From NCBI GenBank assembly GCA_002281555.1, contig NCGJ01000010.1, forward strand, positions 258,190 to 322,189: 64,000 bases of DNA, in the 5' to 3' direction. The notes beneath the pieces were generated by a model. That model was not told the origin of the DNA. It searched no databases and was given only the letters and a program-made list of their open reading frames with translations. Shown here one piece after another: positions 18,778 through 29,020 of this stretch (the first letter of the stretch is position 1; each line of letters starts with the position of its first letter). Made by a program: the position numbers and the translations under genes. The stretch comes from Hydrogenophilales bacterium 28-61-23 (GTDB lineage: Bacteria > Pseudomonadota > Gammaproteobacteria > Burkholderiales > Thiobacillaceae).

Positions 18778-19983
18778 TTACCAGCTTGTTTCGCGTTCCG
18801 CGGTTGCAGAAATCTTGTGGATCGACAAGTCCGCGCCGTTGAATTCTTCTTCCGCGTCCAGGCGGATGCCAACCGCCAATTTCATCGCGCCATAAACGAT
18901 TGCGCCGCCGGCCAGGGCGATGCCGATGCCCGCAAGCGTGCCGACCAGTTGCGCGCCGAAGCTGACGCCGCCGACGCCACCGAATGCCCGCAGCCCGAAA
19001 ATACCTGCCGCGATGCCGCCCCAGGCGCCGCATAGCCCATGCAGCGGCCAGACGCCGAGTACATCGTCGATCTTCCATTTGTTCTGCGTGATGGTGAACA
19101 TGATCACGAACAGTGTGCCGGCAATGACGCCGGTCGCCAGTGCGCCAACCGGGTGCATCAGATCGGAACCGGCGCAAACGGCGACTAGGCCGGCCAATGG
19201 GCCGTTGTGGATGAAGCCCGGGTCGTTCTTGCCGACGAACAGCGCGGCCAGCGTGCCGCCGACCATTGCCATCAGCGAGTTCACCGCGACCAGGCCGGAA
19301 ACGGCTTCGACTGTCTGCGCCGACATCACATTGAAGCCGAACCAGCCGACGGTCAGTATCCAGGCGCCCAAAGCCAGGAACGGAATGCTGGACGGCGGAT
19401 GCGCAGCAACCATGCCGTCATGGTGGTAGCGGCCTCGGCGCGCGCCGAGCAGCAGCACGGCGGGCAAGGCAATCCAGCCGCCCACGGCATGCACCACGAC
19501 GGAGCCGGCGAAATCGTGGAACTTCGCGCCGAAGCTGGCGTTGATCCAGTCCTGGAAGCCGAAGTTGTTGTTCCAGGCCATGCCTTCGAAGAAGGGGTAG
19601 ACGAAGCCGACCAGAAGAAAAGTGGCGCCGAGTTGCGGATTGAATCGGGCGCGTTCCGCGATGCCGCCGGAAACGATGGCCGGAATGGCGGCCGCGAAGG
19701 TGAGCAGGAAGAAGAATTTGACCAGGTCATAGCCGTTTTTCTGCACCAGATAATCCGCGCCGCTCATGAAGTCGACACCGTAGGCGATGCCGTAGCCGAT
19801 GAAAAAATAGGCGATGGTGGAGACCGAGAAGTCGGTCAGGATTTTGACCAGCGCGTTGACCTGGTTTTTCTTGCGCACCGTGCCCAGTTCCAAAAATGCA
19901 AAGCCAGCATGCATGGCCAGAACCATGATCGCCCCCAACAAGATAAACAGAACGTCCGAGCCTGATTTGAATGCATCCACCAT
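18778..19983 (-). CDS. amtB: Ammonium transporter
   Basis: The 401-residue multi-pass protein belongs to the Amt/MEP/Rh family. The pore histidines lie in VVVHAVGGW and PLHGLCGAWGG; GFAFLELGTVRKKN and the GPLAGLVAVCAG block are also family signatures. It imports ammonium under nitrogen limitation. I chose the ATG at 19983 because GGAGAG lies seven bases upstream and because ATGs at 19998 and 20025 lie at or beyond the transcription start expected from the sigma-54 promoter. No glnK lies next to it, unlike many amtB loci. Confidence 0.94.
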   Translation of the reverse strand: MVDAFKSGSDVLFILLGAIMVLAMHAGFAFLELGTVRKKNQVNALVKILTDFSVSTIAYFFIGYGIAYGVDFMSGADYLVQKNGYDLVKFFFLLTFAAAIPAIVSGGIAERARFNPQLGATFLLVGFVYPFFEGMAWNNNFGFQDWINASFGAKFHDFAGSVVVHAVGGWIALPAVLLLGARRGRYHHDGMVAAHPPSSIPFLALGAWILTVGWFGFNVMSAQTVEAVSGLVAVNSLMAMVGGTLAALFVGKNDPGFIHNGPLAGLVAVCAGSDLMHPVGALATGVIAGTLFVIMFTITQNKWKIDDVLGVWPLHGLCGAWGGIAAGIFGLRAFGGVGGVSFGAQLVGTLAGIGIALAGGAIVYGAMKLAVGIRLDAEEEFNGADLSIHKISATAERETSW

Positions 19984-20030
19984 ATGACTACTCTCCATAA
20001 AAACGGGCCATCTGAAATGGGGCAAATGAA

Positions 20031-20046
20031 AGCAAGAGGCGTGCCT
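20031..20046 (-). promoter_or_regulatory. Sigma-54 (RpoN) promoter of amtB
   Basis: Read on the minus strand, the site is AGGCACGCCTCTTGCT. It matches the -24/-12 consensus TGGCACG-N4-TTGCW at every position except the first T. The start of transcription would be near 20021, about 38 bases before the chosen ATG. It implies control by nitrogen status, usually through NtrC. Confidence 0.8.
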
Positions 20047-20213
20047 TAAATTAGGGCGCTATGCACCTGAAGTGACAATCCTGGCTTGAAATCACGTTTG
20101 ATCCGCATTAATCCTTTATGTATCAGTGAGTTGAAAAAACTGGATTGGCTTGCGGTACCAGCGCGAAGAATATTCTTTCAAGGTTTTGAAATGGCTGAAA
20201 AACCCGCCAAACA

Positions 20214-20240
20214 ATAAAAAACGCCCCGTCTGGGGGCGTT
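20214..20240 (-). terminator. Rho-independent terminator after tatC
   Basis: On the minus strand an 8-bp GC-rich stem (AACGCCCC paired with GGGGCGTT, 5-base loop) is followed directly by a run of T. It lies about 30 bases after the tatC stop and would end the his-hinT-tat transcript. Confidence 0.88.
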
Positions 20241-20268
20241 TGATTGTGTTTTGCACCATGTCTGCGCA

Positions 20269-21090
20269 TCAGGTTAATTTTTTATTTTCCTCTTCTATTC
20301 TGTCCAGTTCGTTATCGAGATCGGCCTCCGAGATGGGCGTGTAAGTCTCTTCTTCCTCCGGCTCAACAGGCTTGTTCTTGACCATCCAGCCCGCCACGAT
20401 GATGCCGAGTTCGTACAGCAGCCAGAGTGGCACGGCGAGCATGATCTGGGACACCACATCGGGCGGCGTGAAGATGGCGCCGATGACGAACGCGCCGACG
20501 ATGACATACGGCCGTGCTTCCTTGAATTTTTCGATCTCGACCATGCCACTCAAGGCCAGCGCGATGACCACGATTGGCACTTCGAAGGTGATGCCGAAGG
20601 CGAGGAACATGGTGATGACGAAATCGAGGTATTTCCCGATATCGGTCATCACCGCGACGCCGACCGGCGCGATCCCGACGATGAAACCAAACACCACTGG
20701 AAAGACCAGAAAATAGGCGAAGGCCATGCCGCAGGCGAATAGCACCAGGCTGGCAAACACCAGCGGCACGATCATTTTGCGTTCATGTGCATAGAGTCCG
20801 GGCGCGATGAATGCCCAGACCTGATAAAGAATCACCGGCAACGCCCCGAGAAAGGCGGTCATCATGGCGACCTTGATCGGTACGAAGAACGGTGTCACCA
20901 CTTCCGTGGCGATCATCTGTCCGCCCTGCGGCAACTTGTCCAGCAACGGTTGCGCCAGAATGCTGTAAAGATCGTTGGCGAATGGGAACAGGCAGACAAA
21001 CAACACGATCCACGCGATGACCGCCTTCAGCAGGCGATCGCGCAGCTCAATCAAATGCGAAATAAAGGTTTCCGTACCGTCCAGGTTCAT
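20269..21090 (-). CDS. tatC: Sec-independent protein translocase TatC
   Basis: The 273-residue inner-membrane protein has six hydrophobic segments and the TatC signatures SHLIELRDRLLKA at the N-terminus, which contributes to recognition of the twin-arginine signal, and FEVPIVVIAL. It is longer than E. coli TatC, with an acidic C-terminal tail (EPEEEETYTPISEADLDNEL). It forms the Tat receptor with TatB, whose gene ends five bases upstream. Confidence 0.96.
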   Translation of the reverse strand: MNLDGTETFISHLIELRDRLLKAVIAWIVLFVCLFPFANDLYSILAQPLLDKLPQGGQMIATEVVTPFFVPIKVAMMTAFLGALPVILYQVWAFIAPGLYAHERKMIVPLVFASLVLFACGMAFAYFLVFPVVFGFIVGIAPVGVAVMTDIGKYLDFVITMFLAFGITFEVPIVVIALALSGMVEIEKFKEARPYVIVGAFVIGAIFTPPDVVSQIMLAVPLWLLYELGIIVAGWMVKNKPVEPEEEETYTPISEADLDNELDRIEEENKKLT

Positions 21091-21095
21091 TGGGG

Positions 21096-21626
21096 TCAGC
21101 CAGCCACTTTGTCTGCGGTGTTGTTGGAAACCTGGGTGTTCGGGCTGGCCGGGCTTTCCGACTGAGCGGAAGCTGCCCTGCCGGCGTCATTTTCGATAGC
21201 GGGCATGTCCGGTTTTGCGTCGAGCGTCAGCGCCGGCGTCGCCGCCAAATCGTCGCTGGCTGTGTCTTCCGCCTTGATCTTGTCCCACTCCTGCATGGTC
21301 AAACCGCCGTCGGTCGCGCTCATGGCCTGCATGACGCGGCTGATCTGGCCGGTTTCCTGCTCGACAGCGGTTTCCACTTCACGCTTGGTGTCGCCGGCCA
21401 TGATTTCGTATTTCTGCGCGGTGTCTTTCATTTCCTGTTGCATCTTGCGCAGTTCTTCCAGCTTGATATCCCGGTCGATATCCTGCTTGACCTGCGAGAC
21501 GTAGCGATTGAGACGCCCCAGCCATTGGCCGGCGGTGCGCGCCACCTTGGGCAATCGCTCGGGGCCGATGACGATCAGCGCGACGATGCCGATGAGCATC
21601 AATTCAGAAAAACCGATATCGAACAT
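21096..21626 (-). CDS. tatB: Sec-independent protein translocase TatB
   Basis: The 176-residue product opens [26 protein letters not shown], a single N-terminal membrane helix with the Glu and the GPERLP hinge of TatB. An amphipathic, coiled-coil-prone helix ([20 protein letters not shown]) and a variable Ala/Ser-rich tail follow. It receives folded twin-arginine substrates with TatC. Confidence 0.95.
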   Translation of the reverse strand: MFDIGFSELMLIGIVALIVIGPERLPKVARTAGQWLGRLNRYVSQVKQDIDRDIKLEELRKMQQEMKDTAQKYEIMAGDTKREVETAVEQETGQISRVMQAMSATDGGLTMQEWDKIKAEDTASDDLAATPALTLDAKPDMPAIENDAGRAASAQSESPASPNTQVSNNTADKVAG

Positions 21627-21691
21627 GGGGCGGGTGGGCCGTTTCTGGTTATGTGAAGCATGTACTGGCGGGCAGAACGCCAGAACCCGAA

Positions 21692-21916
21692 TCAGCTTTG
21701 CTGTTTATCCTTGACCTCGCCCTCAATGGTTGAGCCGTGCGATTCACCCTGGCGCGGCAGTTCGGTGGGTTTGTTCTTTTCCTCAGCCATCGCGTCCTTG
21801 AAGTTTTTCACCGCGCCACCCAGGTCGCCGCCCATATTGCGCAGCTTCTTGGTGCCGAACACCAACAAAACAATGACCAAAACGATCAGCCAATGCCAGA
21901 TGCTGAAGGAACCCAT
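21692..21916 (-). CDS. tatA: Sec-independent protein translocase TatA
   Basis: The 74-residue protein has one membrane helix ([17 protein letters not shown]), then the [21 protein letters not shown] hinge and amphipathic helix of TatA. It polymerises to form the translocation pore. It stands first in tatABC, directly downstream of hinT. Confidence 0.95.
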   Translation of the reverse strand: MGSFSIWHWLIVLVIVLLVFGTKKLRNMGGDLGGAVKNFKDAMAEEKNKPTELPRQGESHGSTIEGEVKDKQQS

Positions 21917-21972
21917 GACTTAACTCCTCAAATTAATAAAAATGCCGCCTCGATTCGAGACGAGTCTGAAAA

Positions 21973-22311
21973 CTACAGCGCGCGTAGATTTCCGCCGCCA
22001 ATGATGTGGATATGCAGATGCATGACTTCCTGTCCGCCACCCTTGCCGGTATTGATGATGGTCCGGAAGCCATCGTTCAAACCTTGATCCTTGGCCAGTA
22101 TCGGCGCCAACAACAGCATCCGGCCGAGCAGCGCCTCATGCCGCGCATGGGCATCCGCCAGCGAGGCGATATGCTCCTTCGGCACAATCATGAAATGTAC
22201 TGGCGCGGCCGGATGAATATCGTGAAAAGCGATCAGATCGCTGTCTTCGAATATCTTTCGAGCCGGAATTTCGCCCGCAACGATCTTGCAGAAAATACAG
22301 TTGTCGCTCAT
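21973..22311 (-). CDS. hinT: HIT family nucleotide-binding protein (HinT-like)
   Basis: The 112-residue product has [19 protein letters not shown] at its start and the catalytic histidine triad HLHIHII near the end. Family members hydrolyse purine nucleotide phosphoramidates. Its ATG overlaps the hisE stop (ATGA), so it belongs to the his transcript, a frequent arrangement in betaproteobacteria. Confidence 0.93.
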   Translation of the reverse strand: MSDNCIFCKIVAGEIPARKIFEDSDLIAFHDIHPAAPVHFMIVPKEHIASLADAHARHEALLGRMLLLAPILAKDQGLNDGFRTIINTGKGGGQEVMHLHIHIIGGGNLRAL

Positions 22312-22646
22312 GCCTGTTCCTTGCCAGATGTTGCTCGACTGGCCTTTTCGGCGATTCCGGACAAACCTTCGCGGCGAGCCAGTTCGTCAAGAATCTCGTC
22401 GGGGCGGATGCCTTGCTGGGCCAACAAAACCAGCGAATGAAACCACAGGTCGGCGGTTTCATAGATGATTTTTTCGCGCACGCCATCTTTCGCGGCCATG
22501 ATGGTTTCCGCGGCTTCCTCAGCGATTTTCTTGAGAATCGCGTCGAGGCCCTTGTGGTACAGCTTGGCCACATAGGAGCTTTGCGGATCAGCCTGCTTGC
22601 GCGCTTCCAGCGTCCGCGCAAGGCGGTCGAGAATGTCGTTGCTCAT
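22308..22646 (-). CDS. hisE: Phosphoribosyl-ATP pyrophosphatase
   Basis: The 112-residue all-helical enzyme has [12 protein letters not shown] and [13 protein letters not shown], the acidic magnesium-binding residues of the MazG-like fold. It performs step two of histidine synthesis. I chose the ATG at 22646 (MSNDILDRL); the frame is open further upstream over hisI. It overlaps the hisI stop by four bases. Confidence 0.95.
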   Translation of the reverse strand: MSNDILDRLARTLEARKQADPQSSYVAKLYHKGLDAILKKIAEEAAETIMAAKDGVREKIIYETADLWFHSLVLLAQQGIRPDEILDELARREGLSGIAEKASRATSGKEQA

Positions 22647-23047
22647 TTCTTGTAAATCTCGTGCGGATCTTTGAGCACGGGCTCCACGGTTACCCATTTG
22701 TCCTTGTCCAGGCGCTGGAAGAAGCAACTGCGCCGACCGGTATGACAGGCGATGCCGCCAACCTGGTCGATTTTCAGCAAGACCACGTCTTCGTCGCAAT
22801 CGAGGCGAATTTCCTTGACCTTCTGGGTGTGGCCGGACTCCTCGCCCTTGTGCCAGAGCTTCTTGCGCGAGCGCGACCAATAGATGGCCTCGCCAAGTTC
22901 CACCGTTTGCTTCAGCGCATCGCGGTTCATCCAGGCGACCATCAGAATGTCGCCGCTGGCCGCATCCTGGGCGATGGCTGGCACTAGGCCGTCCTCCGAC
23001 CAGTTGACCTTGTTCAACCAGGCTTCGCTACTCAAAATCGTACTCAC
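22643..23047 (-). CDS. hisI: Phosphoribosyl-AMP cyclohydrolase
   Basis: The 134-residue metalloenzyme shows [26 protein letters not shown], a DCDED metal site and [10 protein letters not shown]. It opens the purine ring of PR-AMP. HisI and HisE are separate proteins here. The start is a GTG at 23047 overlapping the hisF stop (GTGA). Confidence 0.94.
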   Translation of the reverse strand: MSTILSSEAWLNKVNWSEDGLVPAIAQDAASGDILMVAWMNRDALKQTVELGEAIYWSRSRKKLWHKGEESGHTQKVKEIRLDCDEDVVLLKIDQVGGIACHTGRRSCFFQRLDKDKWVTVEPVLKDPHEIYKK

Positions 23048-23814
23048 AAGCGCACCTCGATTTCCTGTTCCCGCATGTGTTTCTTGGCTTGCTCGACGGT
23101 GTATTCGCCGAAATGGAAGATGCTGGCCGCCAGCACCGCATCCGCGCCGCCCATCTTCACGCCATCGACCAGATGTTGCAGATTGCCGACGCCGCCGCTG
23201 GCGATGACGGGAATGTTGACCGCGTCGGAAATCGCGCGCGTCAGATTGAGGTCGAAACCGATCTTGGCGCCGTCCCGATCCATGCTGGTCAGCAGGATTT
23301 CGCCCGCGCCCAGATCCTGCATTTTCTTTGCCCACTCCACCGCATCCAGTCCGGTCGGTTTGCGGCCGCCGTGGGTGAAGATTTCCCATTTCGGCGCGGC
23401 GCCCCATACGGTTTGCTTGGCGTCGATGGCGACCACGATGCATTGCGAACCGAAGCGGTCGGCGCAGTCCTTGACCAGTTGCGGGTTGAATACCGCCGCG
23501 GTGTTGATCGAAACCTTGTCGGCGCCGGCATGCAGCAAACGGCGCACATCCTCGACGGCGCGCACGCCGCCGCCGACGGTGAGCGGAATGAACACTTGCG
23601 CGGCGACAGCTTCGATGATGTGCAGGATCAGATCGCGGTTATCGGAAGTGGCGGTAATGTCGAGAAAGGTCAGTTCATCCGCGCCCTGTTCGTCGTAACG
23701 CTTGGCGATTTCGACCGGATCGCCCGCATCGCGCAGGTTGACGAAATTGACGCCCTTGACGACGCGACCGTTGGTCACGTCCAAACAAGGAATGATGCGC
23801 TTGGCTAGTCCCAT
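23044..23814 (-). CDS. hisF: Imidazole glycerol phosphate synthase, cyclase subunit
   Basis: The 256-residue (beta/alpha)8 barrel has the catalytic Asp residues in IPCLDV near residue 11 and VAIDAKQ near residue 130. With HisH it makes imidazole glycerol phosphate and AICAR. The ATG at 23814 gives the family start [12 protein letters not shown]; the longer open frame runs into hisA. Confidence 0.96.
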   Translation of the reverse strand: MGLAKRIIPCLDVTNGRVVKGVNFVNLRDAGDPVEIAKRYDEQGADELTFLDITATSDNRDLILHIIEAVAAQVFIPLTVGGGVRAVEDVRRLLHAGADKVSINTAAVFNPQLVKDCADRFGSQCIVVAIDAKQTVWGAAPKWEIFTHGGRKPTGLDAVEWAKKMQDLGAGEILLTSMDRDGAKIGFDLNLTRAISDAVNIPVIASGGVGNLQHLVDGVKMGGADAVLAASIFHFGEYTVEQAKKHMREQEIEVRL

Positions 23815-23821
23815 GCCAGAC

Positions 23822-24568
23822 TCACTTGAGCAGACCCAGTTCGTCGGCCAGCGCTTGCGCGGCGGTGAAGTCGAGCGTGCCCTCATAAATTGCGCGGCCA
23901 GTGATGGCGCCCATGATGCCTTCGCCTTCGACCGCGCAAAGATTGCGCACGTCGTCGAGGTTGGTCACGCCGCCGCTGGCGATCACGGGTATGGTCAGCG
24001 CCTGAGCCAGACGCACGGTCGCTTCGATGTTGACGCCGGAAAGCATGCCGTCGCGGCCGATGTCGGTGTAGACAATGGATTCGACGCCGTAATCCTGGAA
24101 GCGCTTGGCCAGATCGACGACATCGTGACCGGTTACTTTCGACCAGCCTTCCACCGCCACCTTGCCATCCTTGGCATCGAGCCCGACGATGATGCGACCC
24201 GGGAATGCCGTGCAGGCATCGCGCAGGAAGCCGGGGTTCTTGACCGCCGCACTGCCGATGATGACGTAGGTGATGCCGTCGTCGAGGTAACGCTCGATGG
24301 TGTCCAGATCGCGAATGCCGCCGCCGAGTTGCACCGGAATTTCGTCACCCAGTTCATCGGTGATGGCCTTGATGGCCTTTTCGTTGACCGGTTTCCCGGC
24401 GAAGGCGCCGTTCAGGTCGACCAGATGCAGACGTCGAGCGCCATTCGCCAGCCACTTCGCGGCCATTTCCGCCGGATTGGCGGAAAACACCGTCGCGCTG
24501 TCCATTTCGCCCTGTTTGAGACGAACACATTGACCATCTTTGAGATCGATCGCCGGGATGATGAGCAT
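23822..24568 (-). CDS. hisA: ProFAR isomerase
   Basis: The 248-residue barrel begins [13 protein letters not shown] and has the second catalytic Asp in [10 protein letters not shown]. It isomerises ProFAR to PRFAR. It is a close structural relative of HisF, seven bases downstream. Confidence 0.96.
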   Translation of the reverse strand: MLIIPAIDLKDGQCVRLKQGEMDSATVFSANPAEMAAKWLANGARRLHLVDLNGAFAGKPVNEKAIKAITDELGDEIPVQLGGGIRDLDTIERYLDDGITYVIIGSAAVKNPGFLRDACTAFPGRIIVGLDAKDGKVAVEGWSKVTGHDVVDLAKRFQDYGVESIVYTDIGRDGMLSGVNIEATVRLAQALTIPVIASGGVTNLDDVRNLCAVEGEGIMGAITGRAIYEGTLDFTAAQALADELGLLK

Positions 24569-24571
24569 GAC

Positions 24572-25231
24572 TTACCTCGGATTGCCTTCCCAAGTTATGA
24601 AATTGGCGAGCAGATGCAGGCCAGCGGCCTGACTCTTCTCGGGGTGAAACTGTACGGCGAACACGTTGTCTCGCGCCACCGCGCAGGTAAATGCAAATGG
24701 GTAATGCGTAAAACCGGCCACCAGGGCGGGATCGGCCGGCTCGGCATAGTAGCTGTGTACGAAGTAAAAACGTTCGCCATCGTCGATGCCCGCCCACATC
24801 GGATGCCGATGTCCACCCTCAACGCCCTGATGCACCTGATTCCAGCCGATGTGCGGCACTTTCAGCTTGTTGCCGGCTTCATCCTTCATCGCGTCAGCCG
24901 GGAACAGTCGCACATTGCCGGGCAACAGGCCCAGACCGGCGCAATCGCCTTCCTCGCTGTGCGCGAACAAGGCTTGCATGCCCAGGCAAATGCCCAGGAA
25001 AGGCTTGTTCTCGGCCGCAGTCTTGACCACATCGGTCAAACCGCGCGCGGCCAGTTCGCGCATGCAATCCGGCATGGCGCCGACGCCGGGAAATACCACC
25101 CGCGTCGCCGCCTTGATGACCGCCGGATCGGCGGTGACGACGATCTCGGCGAGCGGGGCGACATGTTCGAACGCTTTCGACACGGACAGCAGATTGCCCA
25201 TGCCGTAATCGATGATCGCGATATCGGCCAT
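24572..25231 (-). CDS. hisH: Imidazole glycerol phosphate synthase, glutaminase subunit
   Basis: The 219-residue class I glutamine amidotransferase has IDYGMGNLLSV, the nucleophile Cys in GICLGMQALF and the His/Glu pair in FHPEKSQ. It supplies ammonia to HisF. It shares one base with the hisB stop. Confidence 0.96.
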   Translation of the reverse strand: MADIAIIDYGMGNLLSVSKAFEHVAPLAEIVVTADPAVIKAATRVVFPGVGAMPDCMRELAARGLTDVVKTAAENKPFLGICLGMQALFAHSEEGDCAGLGLLPGNVRLFPADAMKDEAGNKLKVPHIGWNQVHQGVEGGHRHPMWAGIDDGERFYFVHSYYAEPADPALVAGFTHYPFAFTCAVARDNVFAVQFHPEKSQAAGLHLLANFITWEGNPR

Positions 25232-25821
25232 TACAGCGAACCCTTGGTCGAAGGCATCGCATCGCCCATGCGCGGATCGAATTCCAGCGCCATGCGCAGC
25301 GCCCGGCCGAATGCCTTGAACACGGTCTCGGCCTGGTGGTGCGCGTTGATGCCGCGCAGGTTGTCGATGTGCAAGGTCACGCCGGCATGATTGACGAAGC
25401 CCTGGAAAAACTCGCGGAACAGATCGACATCGAAATCGCCGATGCGCGCGCGGGTGAATTCGAGGTTGTATTCCAGACCGGGACGGCCGGACAGGTCGAT
25501 CACCACACGCGATAAAGCTTCATCGAGCGGCACATAGGCATGGCCGTAACGACGCAGGCCCTTTTTGTCGCCCACCGCCTTGGCGAAAGCCTGGCCGAGG
25601 GTGATGCCGATGTCCTCGGCGGTGTGGTGCGCGTCGATGTGCAGATCGCCCTTGGCGTCGATGTTCAGGTCGATCAAGCCATGCCGCGCAACCTGGTCGA
25701 GCATGTGGTCGAGAAACGGTAACCCGGTCTGGAATGCGGCACGGCCTGTGCCGTCCAGATCGATGCGGACGGTAATCTGGGTTTCCAGCGTGTTGCGGGC
25801 GACTTCGGCGCTACGGTTCAT
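25231..25821 (-). CDS. hisB: Imidazoleglycerol-phosphate dehydratase
   Basis: The 196-residue manganese enzyme has the paired HHTAEDIG and [12 protein letters not shown] metal motifs. It is the single-domain form, so histidinol-phosphate phosphatase must be encoded elsewhere. Confidence 0.96.
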   Translation of the reverse strand: MNRSAEVARNTLETQITVRIDLDGTGRAAFQTGLPFLDHMLDQVARHGLIDLNIDAKGDLHIDAHHTAEDIGITLGQAFAKAVGDKKGLRRYGHAYVPLDEALSRVVIDLSGRPGLEYNLEFTRARIGDFDVDLFREFFQGFVNHAGVTLHIDNLRGINAHHQAETVFKAFGRALRMALEFDPRMGDAMPSTKGSL

Positions 25822-25822
25822 A

Positions 25823-26899
25823 TCAGTTTTCCAACCCTAGTTCAGAGCACAAAGCAGCAATAAAAGCATCGTTTTCTTGCGGCGCGCCGACCGTGACGCG
25901 CAAGCAGTTGTCGAGCAGCGGATGGCCGCCATGCAGGTTCTTGATCAGGATACCGCGCTGCTTGAGCCCGGCGAACACCCGCACAGCATCCGGCACCCGG
26001 AACAGAATGAAATTGGCGCTGCTGGCGAAGGCGCGTACATCTTTCAGCGCGCATAACTTTTGCATCAAGCTTTCCCGCTCGGCAACCAGTTGCGCCGCCT
26101 GTCGCTCCAGCACTTCGACATGCTCCAGCGCAAAACGCGCCGCCACCTGAGTCAGCACGTTGATGTTGTAGGGCAGGCGCACTTTGTCGAATTCCGCGAC
26201 CCAGGCCGGTTTGCCGACCAGAAACCCGAGGCGCAGGCCGGCCAGGCCAAGCTTGGAAACGGTGCGCATCAAGACCAGATTATCGAAGCGGGCCAGATCG
26301 TCGAGGAAGCTCAGGCCGCCGGCGAAGGCGTGATAGGCCTCGTCGATGACGACCAGACCGGGCGCGGCGGCGAGGATGCGTTCGAGCGCGCCGCGCTCGA
26401 ACGCATTGCCGGTCGGGTTGTTCGGGTAAGCGAGAAACACCAGTTCGGGTTGCTCGCGTTCGATGGCGTCGAGCACCGCGGCTTCATCCAGCGCGAAGTC
26501 GGTTTGCAGCGGCACGCCGACGTAACGCAGGCCGGTGAACGCGGCGATCATGCGATACATGACGAACGACGGTTCCACCGCCAGCAAGGCCGCGCCCGGT
26601 TTGGCCAGCGCGCTGGCGACGATCTGAATCAGTTCGTCGGAACCGTTGCCGAGCATGATGTCGTAGGCCGGCGCGATACCGAAAGCCTGGCGTAGCGCCT
26701 GCTGCACCGCGACGGCATGCGGGTCGGGATAACGGTTGATCGCCGCGTCGCGCAGTTTTTCCGCCAGTTCGGCGCGCAAGTCGTCCGGCAGCGAATACGG
26801 ATTTTCCATCGCGTCCAGCTTGACCATGCCGGTCGCATCGGCAACGTGGTAGGCCGATAAGCGCTGGATTTCCGGGCGGATGAGTTGTTCAGGTGTCAT
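25823..26899 (-). CDS. hisC: Histidinol-phosphate aminotransferase
   Basis: The 358-residue PLP aminotransferase has [11 protein letters not shown] at the substrate-binding start, [17 protein letters not shown] and the PLP lysine in [14 protein letters not shown] chose the ATG at 26899; the open frame continues 90 codons upstream over the hisD end without family similarity. Confidence 0.95.
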   Translation of the reverse strand: MTPEQLIRPEIQRLSAYHVADATGMVKLDAMENPYSLPDDLRAELAEKLRDAAINRYPDPHAVAVQQALRQAFGIAPAYDIMLGNGSDELIQIVASALAKPGAALLAVEPSFVMYRMIAAFTGLRYVGVPLQTDFALDEAAVLDAIEREQPELVFLAYPNNPTGNAFERGALERILAAAPGLVVIDEAYHAFAGGLSFLDDLARFDNLVLMRTVSKLGLAGLRLGFLVGKPAWVAEFDKVRLPYNINVLTQVAARFALEHVEVLERQAAQLVAERESLMQKLCALKDVRAFASSANFILFRVPDAVRVFAGLKQRGILIKNLHGGHPLLDNCLRVTVGAPQENDAFIAALCSELGLEN

Positions 26900-26924
26900 G
26901 AACTGGGGGGCGGGGAAAAGACGT

Positions 26925-26944
26925 GCCCGTAGGTATTTACGGGC
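26925..26944. other. Hairpin in the hisD-hisC spacer
   Basis: GCCCGTA and TACGGGC form a 7-bp perfect stem around a 6-base loop, with partly paired flanks. There is no T-run. It might limit read-through or mark an RNA processing point inside the his transcript. Confidence 0.4.
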
Positions 26945-26958
26945 GTCGATGCAGCCGG

Positions 26959-28302
26959 TCAGCGCCCCATCCGGTATTCGGCGGAACGGGCATGCGCCTG
27001 CAGTCCTTCGCCATAGGCCAGGGCGGAGGCAATCTCGCCCAGCGTCTTGGCGCCCGCGTCGGATACATGGATCAGGCTGGAACGCTTCTGGAAGTCGTAC
27101 ACCCCCAGCGGCGAGGAGAAGCGAGCGGTGCGCGAGGTGGGCAGCACATGGTTGGGGCCGGCGCAATAATCGCCCAGCGCCTCGCAGGTGTTGCGGCCCA
27201 TGAAAATCGCGCCGGCATGGCGGATCAGGGGCAGCATGGCGTCCGGGTCCGCCACCGACAACTCCAGGTGTTCCGGCGCGATGATGTTGGCGATCTCGGC
27301 GGCTTCATCCAGGTCGCGGCAAAGAATCAGGCCGGCCCGGTTGCCGATCGAGGTGGCGATGACCTCCCGGCGCGGCATGGTTGGCAGCAGTTTGTTGATG
27401 CTGGCCCGCACCGCGTCCAGGAAGGCCGCATCCGGGCAGATCAGGATGGATTGCGCCAGTTCGTCGTGCTCGGCCTGCGAGAACAGGTCCATTGCGATCC
27501 AGTCTGGATCGGTCTTGCCATCGCAGATCACCAGAATTTCCGACGGCCCGGCGATCATGTCGATGCCGACGATGCCGAACACGCGGCGTTTGGCTTCGGC
27601 GACATAGGCGTTGCCAGGGCCGACGATCTTGTCCACTTGCGGGATGGTTTCGGTGCCGTAGGCCAGCGCCGCCACGGCCTGCGCGCCGCCGATGCAGAAC
27701 ACTCGGTCGACGCCGGCGACCGCGGCAGCGGCCAGCACCAGATCGTTGCGCACGCCGTCCGGCGTCGGCACCACCATGATCAATTCCTTGACGCCGGCCA
27801 CCTTGGCGGGAATCGCGTTCATCAGCACGGAAGACGGGTACGCCGCCTTGCCGCCCGGCACATAGAGGCCGACGCGATCCAGCGCGGTAACCTGCTGGCC
27901 CAGCACGGTGCCGTCCGGCTCGGTATAGGTCCAGGATTCCTGGCGCTGCTTCTCGTGATAAATCCGCACCCGTTCGGCGGCCTGGCGCAACGCCTGTTCC
28001 AGACGCAAAGGCAACTTGGTCAATGCGGCTTGCAGGTCGGCCTGGGTTAGCTCTAGCGCCGCCATGTCGGGCGCGTTCAAACGATCGAAACGCGCGGTGT
28101 ACTCCAGTACCGCCGCATCGCCCCTGGCGCGCACGCCGGCCAGAATCTCGGACACCGCGTTTTGCACCGCGCTGTCCGTCGCGTCGTTGAAGGCCAGCAG
28201 TTCGGCCAAGCGCGCGCGAAAATCGGTGCTGGCGGCATCCAGACGGGTAATTGGCAGGTCTATGGGCAGGTCCATGGACAGCTCGGAAACGGGATCGGAC
28301 AT
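26959..28302 (-). CDS. hisD: Histidinol dehydrogenase
   Basis: The 447-residue zinc enzyme oxidises histidinol to histidine in two steps. Visible signatures are [13 protein letters not shown]-like glycine loop residues ([12 protein letters not shown]), [21 protein letters not shown] and [11 protein letters not shown], which holds zinc ligands. The ATG at 28302 adds a short acidic N-terminus; an ATG nine codons later is also possible. Confidence 0.95.
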   Translation of the reverse strand: MSDPVSELSMDLPIDLPITRLDAASTDFRARLAELLAFNDATDSAVQNAVSEILAGVRARGDAAVLEYTARFDRLNAPDMAALELTQADLQAALTKLPLRLEQALRQAAERVRIYHEKQRQESWTYTEPDGTVLGQQVTALDRVGLYVPGGKAAYPSSVLMNAIPAKVAGVKELIMVVPTPDGVRNDLVLAAAAVAGVDRVFCIGGAQAVAALAYGTETIPQVDKIVGPGNAYVAEAKRRVFGIVGIDMIAGPSEILVICDGKTDPDWIAMDLFSQAEHDELAQSILICPDAAFLDAVRASINKLLPTMPRREVIATSIGNRAGLILCRDLDEAAEIANIIAPEHLELSVADPDAMLPLIRHAGAIFMGRNTCEALGDYCAGPNHVLPTSRTARFSSPLGVYDFQKRSSLIHVSDAGAKTLGEIASALAYGEGLQAHARSAEYRMGR

Positions 28303-28375
28303 GATCGAGGGCTTGCGTGAGTTACGGAATAGACCCGGCGAATTATAGCCACGGCCCGAGCGGATTACGCCGGTG

Positions 28376-29020
28376 TTACTTGTCCGCCGCTGCGCGGAAA
28401 GTCTCGATGATGGGCTGGATGGTGTCGTGCTTGAGCTTGAGCGCGGCCTGGTTGACCACCAGACGCGAACTGATCTGCATGATTTCTTCCACCGCGACCA
28501 GATTATTGGCCTTCAAGGTGCCGCCGGTGGAGACCAGATCGACGATGACATCGGACAGCCCGACCAGCGGCGCCAGTTCCATCGAGCCATACAGTTTGAT
28601 CAGGTCGATATGCACGCCCTTCTCGGCGAAATGCAGGCGCGCCGTATTCACGTACTTGGTCGCCACACGCAACCGCGCACCGCGCCGCACGGCGGAGGCG
28701 TAATCGAAACCGACCTGCGTCGCCACCATCATGCGGCACTTGGCGATGTTGAGATCGACCGGCTGATACAGGCCTTCGCCACCGTGCTCGATCAACACAT
28801 CCTTACCGGCGATGCCCAGATCCGCCGCGCCATGCTGGACATAAGTCGGCACGTCGCTGGCGCGCACGATGATCAGGCGCACATCAGGCCGGTTGGTTTC
28901 GATGATCAGCTTGCGCGAGGATTCCGGGTTCTCGCTCGGCACGATGCCGGCGGCCGCCAACAAGGGCAGGGTTTCTTCGAAGATGCGGCCCTTGGAAAGG
29001 GCGAGGGTGATTTGGGTCAT
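28376..29020 (-). CDS. hisG: ATP phosphoribosyltransferase, short form
   Basis: The 214-residue enzyme commits ATP and PRPP to histidine synthesis. It begins [16 protein letters not shown] and has [11 protein letters not shown] and the PRPP loop [18 protein letters not shown]. It lacks the C-terminal regulatory domain of the long form, so it should need HisZ, which is not in this window. It is the first his gene, and its ATG overlaps the stop of the toxin remnant described separately. Confidence 0.96.
   Translation of the reverse strand: MTQITLALSKGRIFEETLPLLAAAGIVPSENPESSRKLIIETNRPDVRLIIVRASDVPTYVQHGAADLGIAGKDVLIEHGGEGLYQPVDLNIAKCRMMVATQVGFDYASAVRRGARLRVATKYVNTARLHFAEKGVHIDLIKLYGSMELAPLVGLSDVIVDLVSTGGTLKANNLVAVEEIMQISSRLVVNQAALKLKHDTIQPIIETFRAAADK

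Noticed and set aside
20047-20075. NtrC binding site upstream of amtB
   Set aside because: A GGTGCA half-site is present, but the opposite half has the wrong spacing (5 instead of 7 bases between CAC and GTG).
23702-25390. A 562-codon plus-strand open frame opposite hisF, hisA, hisH and hisB
   Set aside because: It is antisense to four intact his genes; its composition follows complementary codon usage in GC-rich DNA and shows no domain.
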